Shown in pieces: positions 1 through 13,037 of a stretch of 64,000 nt of DNA. The stretch is from Rotaria sordida (taxonomy: Eukaryota > Rotifera > Eurotatoria > Philodinida > Philodinidae), in assembly GCA_905250125.1 (NCBI GenBank), contig CAJNOL010000410.1, positions 1-64,000 of the forward strand, given 5' to 3'. The notes beneath the pieces are model-generated. The model searched no databases. It saw only the letters and a list, made by a program, of their open reading frames with translations, and was not told the origin of the DNA. Made by a program: the position numbers and the translations under genes. Every line of letters starts with the position of its first letter. Within the stretch, counting starts at the first letter, position 1.

Positions 1-1984
1 GAACTGCGCAAACTAAAAGTTCCTACGAGAACTCAATATGATATTCACGGACTCGAAAAGTTATCTCAAATCAAAGAAGATATTCTCCAATGTGGACGAG
101 TCGAACAACAGATAAATAAATCTTCAGCATATGAAAATCCATGGCTTGAAAAGAAAATTGCTGATCAAAAAAATTCACAATGGCTTGATTTGAGTGATGA
201 ACACTTGAATGACCAAGATATGAAGATTTTGGCCGAAAAATATCACCAAATTACGGTTAGAACTCATTCTAGTTATTAACATCATTCTTATATATCTTCT
301 TTAAATAGAGAGCTATCATATGAGTTAAGTCTTGTCCATCAAATAGTATATTGCATTAAGGGTAATTTTCAACATTCTAAAACTCACAAGCAACTTTATT
401 TTGAAGATATTCATCTCTCTATATGAGCTGAAAAATAATAGACTCGAGTCTTTGACGAAGTTGTGACAAAAATCAAAAACCTCATATTAGCAAAGTTTAT
501 TACACTTGTTCATTGTATATATTTGATGAGAGTTGCTTCTTTAGCAAGCAATTTGGATTTATGCGTGTAAGACATATTTAAAGTTGAACGTTCATATCGA
601 GTTCTAATCAGAAAAGAACGTAGAAATACAACGTTCAGAAATTTATTATCAAAGTTACACATTGTTAGAAGCATACAACTGGTGAAGCATATTCTAGGGT
701 AGTTGAAATGTATATAGATGAGGAAGTGCATAGCTGTCTTTTCTTTATCGTTATCCATTTCCTCAAAGTTACAGCTATTTCTATATATTGATTATTTTAT
801 GAACCGTACTTAAAAATTCATTTCATATAGACATTCACTGAAATCAATCTATCAAAGAATGAAATCAGTAGTAAAGGAATAAAATATCTTGTTGATTTAC
901 TACAAAATAGTAAGGTAACACAAAGTATTCTTCTCATGTCACTACATTTCTAACTGTGATTATATGAATGTTCTTAGGAATTATCGGTATTGCTTCTTGG
1001 CAACAATATAATCGGATTTACAGGCGCACAATATCTATCTCAAGCATTAGAGAAAAACAAGGTAACAAAGATTTCTCAGTGTATTTATTTTATATTGGTA
1101 TTGGTCATTCGACATAGACACTTACTACACTTGATCTACAGTCAAATCGAATCGGCGATAAAGGAGTAAAACATATTGCGGATATAATGAATACGATTAC
1201 AGTAAAATGATTTCATTATTTATACGTCTTTTGTGAATATTATTTTTATATAGTCTCTAGAAACATTATATTTACAGCAAAATCTGATTGGTACAAAGGG
1301 AGTTAAAGATCTTGCCAATGCATTGAAGGAAAACACAGTAAATCACATCTCTTCTTTTTCTTTTCTAGCTCTTATTGTGATTAATTATTACGTATAGATG
1401 CTCAACACTCTGAATCTTTCTTGGAATAGAATCGGAGACGAAGGAATTGAGTATATCGCAGACGCATTGCGAGAAAACAAGGTAAGTTAGATTATTTTTC
1501 ATTCATAGTATTCAAATAAGTGCTTTTCGTATTGAATTCAGACACTCCTGACACTAGATCTTCAACAAAACTACATTGGTTGTTTAGGAGCAAGTCATAT
1601 CGCCGATGCATTAAGAATTAATACGGTGATTTAAATTCTTTATGTTTATTTGATCAATTTTCATAACATTCATGCTTTATAGACACTTACTACACTTTCT
1701 CTTCAACAAAATCATATTGGACTTAAAGGTGCAAAATATTTAGCTGATGCTTTGCACGACAACAAAGTAAGGGACATTGTTTTTTTCTTTTTTTATTCTC
1801 AATGCACATTTATTATTCTACACAGACATTAACCGTCCTATCTCTTTCGGGTAACCGATTTGGACCAAAAGGAGTACGTGATCTTACTAATACACTCGAT
1901 GCAAATACATCATTAACGAACGTTCTTGTAAATGGTATGAACCTTTGCCGAAATCGACGAACATGTAATATAAATGTCAATTGA
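1..1984 (+). CDS. LRR (ribonuclease-inhibitor type) protein, 3' part
   Basis: Partial gene, continuing beyond the left edge. Exons read as 1-255, 831-914, 978-1061, 1118-1201, 1254-1337, 1398-1481, 1542-1625, 1683-1766 and 1826-1984 (stop TGA at 1982-1984). All junctions are phase 0. The seven internal exons are exactly 84 nt (28 codons), each one leucine-rich repeat of the pattern TLTTLxLxxNxIGxxGxxxLAxALxxN, the 28-residue unit of ribonuclease-inhibitor/NLR-type LRRs. The first exon ends in a further repeat-like segment (SQWLDLSDEHLNDQD). The last exon holds one more repeat, then a short tail. Such domains usually form a curved binding surface behind a NACHT or other N-terminal domain; that part is not in the window, so whether this is an NLR, an F-box/LRR or an LRR-only protein is open. 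The final exon could instead splice at GTATGA (1933). Introns are 52-63 nt except the first (575 nt). Confidence 0.85.
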
Positions 1985-3584
1985 ATGAAAATGAACTAAA
2001 ATTTTCAAAGAAACCATAACAATCATAATTCTAACATTTTTTTAATATTCATAATGATATTTAGATTGATAATATTTTATAATGTATGCATCTGTATTGT
2101 ATTTTTCGAGATAAATCTATTATATCATTTTTGTTAGCAACGTCTGAAATCATTGAGACTACTATATTTAACTACTATTTTAATACTCGAAGTTCTTATC
2201 GTAACGAAGAAGAACTGATACTTGAGCATTGCTTCGGAAAAGTAAGAATTAGAAAGGAATTGTTTGATGCGCTGCTTCATAGAAGCCACATTTTGAAAAG
2301 TCTATCGGTCTTTATTAATGCCATTTATAGTTGAAGAAGTTTCGATTGATTACTAGAAAAGTGGCTATCAGCAAAAGTTACAGAAGCTATGCTTGTTTTT
2401 GGTCATATCGATCAACCATATTATCCCATAAATTGATCAATGAATATGAGTATAAAACTCGAGAAGCTTCTGAACGTTTCATCTACAAATATCCTACCGA
2501 TCAGATTTTGAAATATCTGTTTAGCAAGATGCAGATTTGAGTGTGGATGAAGAGAACAGTCATACCCACGCTCACTGATATTTCGTTGTCATTACATCCT
2601 TTTGTATTGTAAAAGATCATGCAGTCTAGTCTTTGGTTGTCTTTGTTAGGATGATACATGATCGACCCAAAGGTTTTCCCTAATGATTGGAAATCTGACT
2701 GTATACGCCAGCTGATGAATTTCTTTAGCAAGAACAAAATCTGTGATGGCAGCTTTCAATCGTCCATATCCGCTGTCAAATAATCATTGCTAAAACCTCT
2801 CTACTTTTTTTTTGTCGTTACTTTACATCTTTTATTTTATTCTATTTTTCATGAAGTTTACTCAAGTTTATTTGGAATGCAAAGCCCCAATGAGTAAATC
2901 TTAATAATGATGATGAAATGCGTCGGCATTGAACTCTGCATTCTTATTCACAGTATTCAAGTACAGCAATCAATTCTATTGATCGTCGTTGAATTGTTGA
3001 TTGATGAAATGCAATAGTTGAAATCGACTTATTCGATTTGTTTACAATACATTGAATCTCATTTTCTGAACCGTCCTCAAATACTTATGGCAGTTTGCAA
3101 CATCTGTTAGAAACAACTGGCTTAGCTTTCAAATAACAAACTAGTATGATTTTGGTCTTTTGATTCTATTCGTAGAATCGATCAAAATACAAATTATTTG
3201 ATAAGTCCCTTAAACAAAGTCAAAACGTTATGGCAGTTTGCCACACCCACTATAAAAAACCTGTTAAAACCTATTCATTTTTGGATTTATTTCGCGCGTT
3301 TTGTCGTCGTTTTACCGATAATGATGAAACCTAAATATTTCATATCTAACGGAGGTGCAAAAAGTTTAACACACTTTGTTTTTTTTAGATATTATTTTAA
3401 CAGTAATAGCTAAGGTAAAATTAAAAAAATTTTTTGAGCTCAAGACTGATATTGATTCTCTGTTCATTTCCAGATTGATGTAAATATCTTGACAGTCTCA
3501 AAAACGATTGACACTAGTAAGGATGTGGATGTGAATATTCTTTTCATTCATATCCTCTACAGATTCACACATTGATACATTCGT

Positions 3585-3609
3585 CACCCCACACCCACAC
3601 CCACACCCA
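3585..3609. repeat. CCCACA (TGTGGG) short tandem tract
   Basis: About three to four tandem CCCACA units, the complement of TGTGGG. TGTGGG is the telomeric unit reported in bdelloid rotifers. The tract is too short to be a telomere. It may be an interstitial scar or chance simple sequence. Confidence 0.6.
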
Positions 3610-3654
3610 TAACATCTCGTTCTACTATTTAAATTACCTCCTTATAGTGCTTTC

Positions 3655-3790
3655 GGATGATTGAATAAAAGGCTGATAAAAAGATGTGTTTCAAAATAGA
3701 TACAATAAAACAATCTCCTGTGATGAGCAGCAGTAGCGACATCGTGTTTCACACTTTAATCTTACAGGAATTGCTCTAACAGTTTTTTTT
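3655..3790 (+). repeat. Dispersed repeat family A, partial copy
   Basis: Matches part of 12595-12715 in the same orientation: shared blocks include TGTCTCAAAATAGA-like, CATCGTGTTT and CACAGG(A/G)ATTG segments in the same order and spacing. A third copy lies inverted at 40725-40935. No coding potential. Confidence 0.7.
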
Positions 3791-3904
3791 TGTCGATGTT
3801 TATGTTTCTTCAAATTCTACGAGGTTCATTTATAGTATATAAAGTATAAGCATATTATGTTGTCAAGTTTTATTAAGTTATTTTCCTGTTCAAAAAATTC
3901 AGGA

Positions 3905-4243
3905 CTTGTTGAGCTTATGTGTGCCCTGCGATAGAATAATAGTTGCCTTCTCTAGGAATTTAATACTCGAAAAATTTTAAATGTTCTTTCACTTGTTCAT
4001 AAAAATAATTTCGAAAATCATATTCCGATGTCAATGCAGAAGAAGTCATTGGTATAGGCATTACAAGATGAATAAATGAACATGAATACTTTGTTTAGTA
4101 AAAAAAAACTAAAGCAACTGCGTGCTATGTTTTCTTAATGCAAACGAAAATTAAATGACAGAAAATTACTTCATAGTGTGGCGCTTAATTAAAAACAAAT
4201 TCTACTTAAGTGTAACTTTGCCTGTGATCTATATAAACTTCAA
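3905..4243 (+). repeat. Dispersed repeat family B, copy 1
   Basis: About 330 bp, colinear with 21621-21940. Shared blocks include TAGAATAATAG.TGCCTTCTC, TTCCGATGTCAA.GCAG, GAATAAATGAA.ATGAATACT and GTGCTATGTTTTC.TAATGC. No open frame is conserved between the copies, so it looks like a non-coding mobile or satellite-derived repeat. Confidence 0.75.
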
Positions 4244-4834
4244 CAAATCAAAATTATTGAAGGTTTCAATAATAAATTTAAGTGTAAATTATTCTTCTAG
4301 GTAAGTAAAACCTACTTAAGACTCAGTTTTTAATTTTTGTATGACCAGTAATGTTCGGATTGCTTAAAGTCATGGCATACACTCAAAATACACAAATGCA
4401 TAAATAGTTCTTACTGATATACGTTTTTGTTGATGTTTTCGAAAGTAAAGTGTAGGTGACCGCTTACAGTCGGTTATATTCTTTTGAAAACATCAACAAT
4501 AAAATCAACTTTTACACCTATATGTCGACAAAAAACATGGACCATAGTTACTCTATTAAGTCTTGTTCCTACCATTGTTCTATATGAGTTTGAGACGAAA
4601 TAAATATTTGCATTGTTACAACATTATTTTTGGAAAATTTAATTGGGATGATAATGCCAGCAATAATGATGTGAGTTCAAATTGTTCTAATGAAAGATTT
4701 AAATTTAATTGAGGGACAAAGAGTACTACATTTTATTGATATAAATACCGATGATTTATCGCATACTCTCCTTGTCGTTAATCTTTTTCCTTTCAACTTA
4801 CAAAGGAAAAATTCTACGGAATTTTTCAATCAAA

Positions 4835-5130
4835 GGCTCTAGTTCATCTCAGCTCATGTGAAAAATCGACTTTCGAGTTTCGACTTCAAACTTGGTATGA
4901 ATAAAATTCTTCTTGAGATTAGTTGATTGTGAAAGCTTTAACTTATCTAGTATCTTCTATTCTGTGTAAAAGCAAAATTTGTTCATTTATTTACATCTAC
5001 AGAAAAGAATTACTAGAAAAGTTAAAACTTGCACAATCAACTAATCTTTTTGCGAACTTGGTTCATACAAAGTTTGAAGTTGAAACTTGAAAGTCAATTT
5101 TCCACGTGAACTGAGGAGGTCGCAGAGTTT
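4835..5130. mobile_element. Hairpin (fold-back) element, about 295 bp
   Basis: The two halves are imperfect reverse complements over roughly 130 nt each. For example GATTAGTTGATTGTG near 4916 pairs with CACAATCAACTAATC near 5031, and GACTTCAAACTT pairs with AAGTTTGAAGTT. No coding capacity. It fits a hairpin-type MITE; the exact termini are uncertain. Confidence 0.75.
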
Positions 5131-8100
5131 TTGTTTTTTTGAAAAACACAGTAAAATTTCGATATCTCAAGCATGAACATTTTAAAAATCAAACCTTTCT
5201 AGACTCTTCTACTACTCATCAAATGAACATCATTTCGGCTAAAAAGCGATTTCACACCAAGAGAGATCCCCTCGTTAATATTTTGATTTTTGAAATTAGT
5301 AATCTGAGTGTAGATTTTAATCTAGGAAAGATCTAAATAGAATATTAAAGAAAGCAATCTGAACAATAAAATAATTCATATTTCACCACAATGTTTCAGA
5401 GTTTCTTCGACAACATTTAGAGAGAATAACAGATTTTCTGTTTGAAGAAAAAATTGAAATGAACTTTCAAAAACACTTAAATTTCTTAATTAAATATGAA
5501 CTTTTAGCGCTGTTTTAGTTTTGAATCCTACTTAATTTGAAGCATTTTTAAATGAAATCAATATTGTTTTTGTATTTGCCACTGTTATCTATCGGAAAGC
5601 TTTACTAATGATTGGGATCACTGTTGAATAATTGAAACTGGTATTGTTTGACGACTCTCTCGATTTTAAAGTTTTTCAATGTTCTATACTAACATTTATT
5701 AATGAGACCCTCTCTAAAAATCATTGTTGTTGCTACTATTGGCGAGGAGACAGCGATTGTCGGATCGTCGAACTGCTGAATCCATCAATAATTCCCATCT
5801 GAGTTAACGGCTTTATTTATCACTTACTTTTATAGTACAGCTAGGAAGATATTGATGAATGATGAAAGGAAACGCTGACCCACACAAGACATAACTATTA
5901 ATTTTCAAATAAAAATGTAACATTTAAATGAAGATTCTAACCTATTCGAATAAATTATAGACTTTAGTTATTAACGATATTTTAAAAACTTTTCGCATTT
6001 TCAAATATTTGAATACACTCGAGCTGAAAAGCAAAATCTTTTAAGTGGCTGAGCATCCTGCACAACTGGCTCGATTGAAAAGTATCGAAGTATTGTACGC
6101 CTTTAATTATAGAAAACTTTCGTTTTTTCCAAGCGAAAGGCAAAATTTTTCTTGTCTGCGAAGAGAGAAAAAAGTTTTATCCCTGCGAAAAAGTAAACGT
6201 CACTCCCCTACATTCGAGTGTCTTTAACCATTCGTGACTCCTTACTTCAGAAACTTGATTTGGACAAAAGTTAGACAGCTAGCTCTTGAACAACCTAAAC
6301 TCCGAGCATAGAAAAATATGATTAGGCGAGAACTTGGTAGAGAAACTATGTGATAACTAAACTTTTAGAACGGAAAAACTTGATTACACCATAGCAAGAC
6401 GGAGAAAACCGCTGACAAGCTGAACTCATAGAGCATGAAAAAATCTGATCAGCTAAGAGCTAAACATTGAAAACATCGAATTAGATGAAGATACAGCATT
6501 AGTAGCCGTTATCTCAAGTAGTTACTTATTTTGCATGACTCCCCCCCCCCCCTCCCTTTAGTGGAGAGAATAAAAGTCTATCCTATAGTACATTTCTATT
6601 ATACAACATGGCTTATTATAAGTGGAATTATTACGTTGGAAAAAATAGAGAAACTGCTATAATAGTTGAGGGTGGCCACCTCAAAATAATTGATATCGTT
6701 ATTTCATCCAATAGCAACGGACTACGAGACTTCACATTTCTCAACGACTGATGTACAATGATGGTTGCTTCTACTGACAGTAATAAGCTGTTGCCCTTCA
6801 ATAGAATCATTGGAGTACTATTAAGTTATTCATTTGCTTATGAAAAATCACTCGGTTTCCTTTTTTTTTGTATTAAATGCTTCGTTATACTGAGTCTCAT
6901 GGCTATCCAATGAAGAGATAAAGAAGAAAAAGTACATTATCTAGAGTTAACATAAGAGAGCGATTACATGGAAAACAGTACAAGATCATACAACAGAGAG
7001 TGCCATTAATGAAGGTAAAAAACAAATGAGGAATGACAAAATAATCGAAAACGAAACCAAAGTTCAAAAACATGAACATATTGTTTATAAAACAGTCTAA
7101 TCTGTGATTAATTCAAACGCATACCACTATCGCCTTAAGAATTGTCACTAGCATATCGCTTCTAGGAGACCGGTGAAAGCCTACTGAAGAAACTAAACTC
7201 AACATATCTCGATCCGTCATAAGAATTCCCTCAGAACGTTTCCAGTAAAGATATAAACGATTGAATAGAGTGTATTCACCAATGATAGAAAAAAGAAATA
7301 AATAATCGGATCAACTAACTGAACCAGATAAAAGTTTTAAATTATAACAAAAAGTTTTATTACAGATTTCCTGTTGAAGAGTAGTAAAATAGAAAAAAAT
7401 TGGGAAAGGTTCAAACTAAAAAAGAAAAACTAAAACTATAAAAAAAAAATTTTACAACGTAATTGAATAGCTACTCGCTGTTTGTGATTAAATAAGACTT
7501 TAAGCATGGAAGTTTGCAATTGAATGTTAGTTAAAATATGACTAAGAAAAGATAGATCTACAAGAAGCTCGAGTATTAATTTCATATTTAAGATATTGGA
7601 TATTCTTAACACGCAATAAACAGTATCCTTCATAAAAAAGTGTTAGATCGTGAGTACCAATTTAAGATCCCGAAAGCTGGTAAACTGTTTCCGTAAGATT
7701 TAAATCAACAATCCATGTTTTGCACTAGACTAAAAGAGAATTAAGCAATATATGATCTTTTTTTTGCTTGAGTCAATTAAGAGATTCTCGAAAAGACATC
7801 CCAAAAGAGGATACTATAACTTCTCTGTACCATCATCAGTATAAAAATTAATGTCATATTGATTGAAAATCAAAATAACATCTAAAATAAAAAGAAAATA
7901 AAAATTAGGGGAGAGAGTTGACTCTTGAGATAGTCTCCATTATAAATTAAATTTTGAAGAAAAAAGCTTACAAAAGAGACCTGTTTTGTACGATTATGCA
8001 ACCAAGATAAAAAGAATTTTTGTAGAGAATAAGGTGTTTACTTTCGATTTAGTTTTACTCATAAAAAGAAATATGAGAAAAATCATTTAACTATTCTACT

Positions 8101-9312
8101 TCACACGGGTTGTGATTTATTAATGATAATTTTCTTATACAGGAAATAGTACTAGTAGTACATCAAGGATAGAAATACTCTTGCTAAATGCATAAACTAT
8201 ACCATCATCAAACAATGGTAATCAAATGACGATTGATGACTGTGATTGACGTTGGTTGTCGATAGCAAATTTAAATATTAGAATCTATGATAGTGATAAT
8301 AATTGGATTAGAAATTTCAACTTAATGAATTCGTTGTTCTTTTGATGCATTAATAATACTAAATGACGAAAAACTATTAATCTCTAATAATATAAAATGG
8401 ACGATAAAGAGAGAGCTAATAGAAGAATTGATCATTTTTGAAATTACACACCCTGATCAAATCTTACTTTTTTGTTTCTTTGTTTTAGAAATTGATAGAA
8501 TATTCTTGAAACAGAAAGGGAACAAGAATATCTTTACTTGAAACGTATTTCCTTTAAGTGATCTTAAGTTCAACATTTTTGTCTGCCGAGCATAATTATT
8601 CATTTTCAGCAAATTTTAGGATTTAATCAATTGTTTTACAACTACGAATCCCAAAAAGAATTATTTCACATATTAGTCTATAGAGAAGATGAACAGATTC
8701 AAACAACGTTATTTTGAACATATTTGCAGCTATATTCAGTTAACTAGGTATAGAATATTCGAAAAAACGAGCTTTTCTGAGAGTATGCATGACTGTTTCT
8801 GGGCGAAGAGAAGATCTCTAATCATCCTTACGTTCGTAGGACTATCTGTGGATCAGAGAAAATCAAAAAAACACGAGAAAAGTTTGAAGGCATTGCTTGT
8901 TACATATGCAATGGATTTTTAAATGAATTGATCCCTTTCTTTCCACATGTTAAGTGAAATTGATATGATAACCTTCATCTAACGAAAAATCAACGTCATT
9001 GAACAGAACTTATCTATTACATTACTGTTCAATATTCCATCATCTTTTAGAATTTCTTTTCACATAACAAGAAAAAGGATACCAGATATTATTTAGACCC
9101 AATCAAAGACAACCATAATTTATGTGAAAAGAAAAAATTTTTTTCAGCTACGAAAATTGCACAAATGAGTTACAAGTTGAGAAAATGAATAATGACTTTT
9201 ATCAAAGCTTCCACGACGAATATATATATATAAGTATTTAATCCATTTTTTTTTTCGTTCATTTCAGCTTTTGCTTGTCGATTAATAGCAATATTTTAAC
9301 AAGTATTCAATC

Positions 9313-9815
9313 ATGAAATTACTTCTTGCTCTCATTTGTTTGCATAGTAAGTTTTATGCATAGAATAAACATTGAACAGTTATTCGATGATGAAGTTATT
9401 GTAGACATTTGGTCTACCGAAGCCTATCAATGCTATCGATGTGATAGTGCTAGTCATTTGGGTTGCAGTGATCCTTTTAAGAAGGAAGAAGCTGATGATA
9501 CATGGAAAGTCACAGTACAACCTAATGAACGATGTACAGTACGTATTCTCATGCATTATTATAAAGACTAATGATATTTTTTCAAAGAAAGTCAAAGTCT
9601 TTGGCGGTATCATTAATCGAGCTGTCACTAATGTCACCGAATGTCCACAGGGTGAAAACAAATGTTTGACAGCGACTGCACCGTTGGCTGGAGAAATATC
9701 GACATGTTGTTGTGACTCAGATTTATGCAATGGTGTATCATTTGTTCAACAAAAATCCTTCATTATTTTTGGTATCATTAGTACGTTAATCACATTCATC
9801 TATCGTCGTTTTTAG
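9313..9815 (+). CDS. Ly6/uPAR-type three-finger protein, likely GPI-anchored
   Basis: Three exons, 9313-9346, 9405-9538 and 9588-9815, give 131 residues. The start is the first ATG of an MKLLLALICLH signal peptide. The mature part opens QCYRCDSASHLGCSDP and ends TCCCDSDLCNG: the LU/three-finger pattern, with ten cysteines and the diagnostic CCxxDLCN terminus. A hydrophobic tail (SFIIFGIISTLITFIY) follows, as expected for a GPI-attachment signal. The spacing resembles the sleepless/quiver group of Ly6 proteins, which tune channels or receptors at the cell surface; that placement is inference. Introns are 58 and 49 nt with GTAAGT and GTACGT donors. A TA-rich run lies about 85 bp upstream, and AATAAA-type signals follow at about 9904. 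Confidence 0.85.
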
Positions 9816-11559
9816 AAAAACAAACACAAAGTGTTGATTAAAACTTTTCTGTTATGATTTTTTTTTTCATTAATAACCAAACTAATTGTCTAGTGTTACA
9901 AAAATAAAATTCTATCTTCTTTATTCGAGTATAACAAAATGACGATCTATGTTGCAACCTAAAGAAAAAAAAGTAGTAGTCGTATAATCATGAACATTAT
10001 TAATGATATTTTTAAAGTATATTGACCCAGTGAACACATCATTTCAACAGAAGGTTCATATTAACAAAAAAAAAAGAGGGTGTGGGTAAGTGTGTAAGCT
10101 TAACAGTAGCCTTGTAGTCAACCGGCATCCACACTCATACCCTCGAAAATTATACTATTTATTACATTGTAATCCTGCGATCTCCAGCAGAGATGTGCGT
10201 CACTCATGTAGAGGCAGCTATGTTTCAATCATACCAATTGCAAAATTGTATTGACATGAATTTTTAAAAAGGAATGTACATCAAACGATGATAAATTAAG
10301 ACAAAAGGAATTAATCACTGAGAAACTCATTCTTTCTGAGATACTATTTATTTTATTACTATATTTTACGTTCATTTGTTAAATTTATAAATTGAATCGT
10401 AATCAATGTTGATTAAAAATTATTCTGATAACAACTTGACCCAACTTAAAACTTGGTGAATTTCATTGTGATCAGCATAATATTTAAATTCATCTTAAAC
10501 TTAAATGTGTACAAGTTTAATTACAGTATATGTTAAGATGGAGACGAACTTCCTGTAAGTATACACATATGTCTGTCTACATCTTGCTGAATTAAATATT
10601 CTTTCGTGATATTTTTAACTTTATATTGTTATTCTTAGGTAAATGTTCAGAAATGAAGCACTGTTTTTAAGAAATATTATAGAGCAGCAAATACGAAGAA
10701 AAATTTAGTGAAAAAAGAACTATACAATTACCTTTAGGCGCAGTCGCTCCACGAATCGAGAAAATTTTAGTCAGTGTCCGCTTCCACTGCTATCTGGCGA
10801 TCGCCACCGCTTCACCTTATTAGGCGAAGTGAACATCTCTGCTCTCTAAACGTAGTATAATCAATGAGAAATATCATAGGGGATCTAGTTATTCATCACC
10901 AAAGAAAAAAAATATCTTCCTTGATTTTTCTATTGTTGTAGTTAATTTTATTTTTGTTTTTGTACTATAAGTATGTATAACCTGTATGCTTTTTTAATAT
11001 TTATTCTCTCTTCTAATCTTGCTGTGTACGATCTTCGGACACAAGAATACTGAAAAGTCAGACAAAAATACCATTTTTCGAAATCGAAGAAGTAGTCAGT
11101 ATTGATTGAAATTTCTTATGTGTAATAGTAAAAAGATTATTTTAAAGTGTATTAACATGAGAAGAACCATAGAAATTGTATGTAAAGGTATGATAGGCAA
11201 CATATCTTCATTATTAGTAGTATTATATGTATGAGCTTCGTGAATATTTTGACTCACAATAATTTGTTTTTATTATCTTACATAGTCCTTAAGAGAAGGT
11301 TTATTTAACAATGAATAACATGAACAAACCTTACTACTTTGTTGTAGTGATTCAATATGGACATAGAATGGTTTTTTTTTGAATGAGATATTTAAAAAAG
11401 AAGAGTGAGCCTAGTGTTGTATAATCATTGCTTACGAGAGAACTGTCTGAAGTATTTCATCACTTTGGAGCTCATATTTTGGACATATAGAGACAACTTC
11501 TAGACTAGATAATCTGAAAGTGATTGAAGTCCATAGGTCTTATCTACAGAATTACAAGT

Positions 11560-11935
11560 TTCATTGTCGTTTTTACTATCGGACAAAGTACTGCCAGAAC
11601 AATCCAATAAATAATTTCTATTCTGAAATCTTGTTCACATGTTGATCTCATTATCCTAACAATATTCTAAAAAGTTTTAGTCAAAACAATGACTTCCAAT
11701 ATTGAGATATTCATCATTGGAAAACTCAAGATTTTTCTAATTGCTTACAAAGTCTGGCCAGTTTTTGGACGTTGTACCGCTCAAGAAGGGAGTTTAGGAT
11801 TTTGATTGAAACTTTTTAAGATATTGTTATGAGGATAAAGCCCACATAGAGACAATATTTCAAGTCGCAAACCATTTGTTGGGGTTTTTCTGGGAATATT
11901 TTGCTCATTAGTATGGCTATTAAAGATTTGTTCAA
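11560..11935. mobile_element. Fold-back element with long imperfect arms
   Basis: The segment around 11600-11690 (TTATCCTAACAATATTCTAA and flanks) is an imperfect reverse complement of about 11805-11900 (TTAAGATATTGTTATGAGGA and flanks). Arms extend roughly 100-130 nt with perhaps 75% identity. No coding potential. Ends are approximate. Confidence 0.6.
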
Positions 11936-12414
11936 AACAAAAGAGATGAACTTTCAAATTACTTCCAGTAGTAAAATAAAATTTAATGTTATGTAAGTGA
12001 TTGTATATTGACTTTAATATTTAAATTCACAGAAAGGCCTTTTTTTTATATGCAAAATATGTAGCAGAGTAACGGAGAAAAAAAGGATTATTCAAAAATC
12101 AGAATTATTCAGAAAGTTAACATATCTTCATAATGTACATTTATCTTGATTGATCGGCGATCTTTGATGAATACAGAACAACTCTGATATGACGCATTTA
12201 CTTTTGAACTTTAGTCTTGAAAAGACTCGTTTCATAGATGAAAGAAAAAGAAAAAGTCCTTGCAATCAAACATCAAAGAAGGACACGTGTGAGATAAACT
12301 GAGATAGCTATCAAGTAAATACAAGTACAAATGTAGTACGTATTTTGTGAAACACGATTTACAAAGGAGTGTTGATATAGGTTGAAAATTTGAACCCACT
12401 CCTTCCTCCCCCAC

Positions 12415-12715
12415 AGATCGTGACAGATATCCTGGGAACCCATTACAGTCGTGACATATGCCCTAACAACGTCCTCCCTCTCCTGCACAGACCGTGAGAC
12501 AAGTTATTGATATGCAATCACAGACCGTATGTCAATAACGTCTTGTTATAATATATGAACTGCTTCATTATTGCACTTCTGAAAGACTAAGTCAAACGAT
12601 GATGAAGGAATGTGTCTCAAAATAGACAGAACAAAACAGTTTCCTTGTGATTAACAACAGCACCAACATCGTGTTTTCACATGTTAATCCCACAGGGATT
12701 GTGCTAACAGCTTTT
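12415..12715 (+). repeat. Dispersed repeat family A, longest copy
   Basis: Starts with AGATCGTGACAGA, carries CACAGACCGTATGTCAATAACG in the middle and ends near CACAGGGATTGTGCTAACAG. The same blocks occur in reverse order on the other strand at 40725-40935, and the right half also at 3655-3790. Non-coding. Confidence 0.75.
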
Positions 12716-13037
12716 AAACTAGGAATCAATTCATGAAATCGTAAATCCTAAGAGAAAAGTCTACATATGAAATACCAAAAAAAAGCGATTCATGATGATC
12801 TTCAGATGAAATGAACAGATGAATAATTTTCTTTCGAAAAAAGAAATAAAAACTATCAATAGATTTTTCCATACTAACAATGTTCAACAGGTAGGCGGAT
12901 GCAGACGATGGTCCTCTGTTCATTCGCTCAGCTCTAATCACCCGACCCACACTCACTCTCATCTACATTCAATCCAGTCTTTACCTTTGTAGAAGAAAAA
13001 ATATAACGACTGTTGATATACGAAGTGAAAAATTATT

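Larger units (their letters stand above)
1985..9312. other. Gene-poor stretch with repeats
   Basis: About 7.3 kb with no gene I can support. Short open frames here (for example 2086-2334, 5139-5336, 8689-8922) have no recognisable motif, no similarity to neighbours and no splice context. It contains the telomere-like tract, two dispersed repeat copies and a hairpin element listed separately, plus a poly-C run at 6541-6552. The rest is unstructured AT-rich DNA as far as I can see. Confidence 0.6.
9816..13037. other. Intergenic stretch with repeats
   Basis: No gene supported. It holds an inverted pair of GAGGGTRTG-type blocks at 10076-10145, a GC-richer island at 10738-10830 ending in CATCTCTG, a fold-back element near 11560-11935 and a family A repeat at 12415-12715. 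The short frames around 12232-12488 lie in repeat DNA. Confidence 0.55.

Noticed and set aside
2086-2737. Possible further exons of the LRR gene
   Set aside because: Frames are open but lack LRR pattern or clear splice joins; the stop at 1982-1984 closes the gene well.
4425-4515. Small inverted repeat (TTGTTGATGTTTTC and its complement)
   Set aside because: Arms of about 20 nt only and no boundary signs; too weak to call an element.
6541-6555. Poly-C run (and another at 21586-21599) as a regulatory or telomeric signal
   Set aside because: Plain homopolymers; no repeated unit beyond C.
10738-10830. Gene or CpG-type promoter in GC-richer island
   Set aside because: No open frame or core promoter; it resembles a worn transposon end (CAGAGATGT on the minus strand) like the one at 57600.
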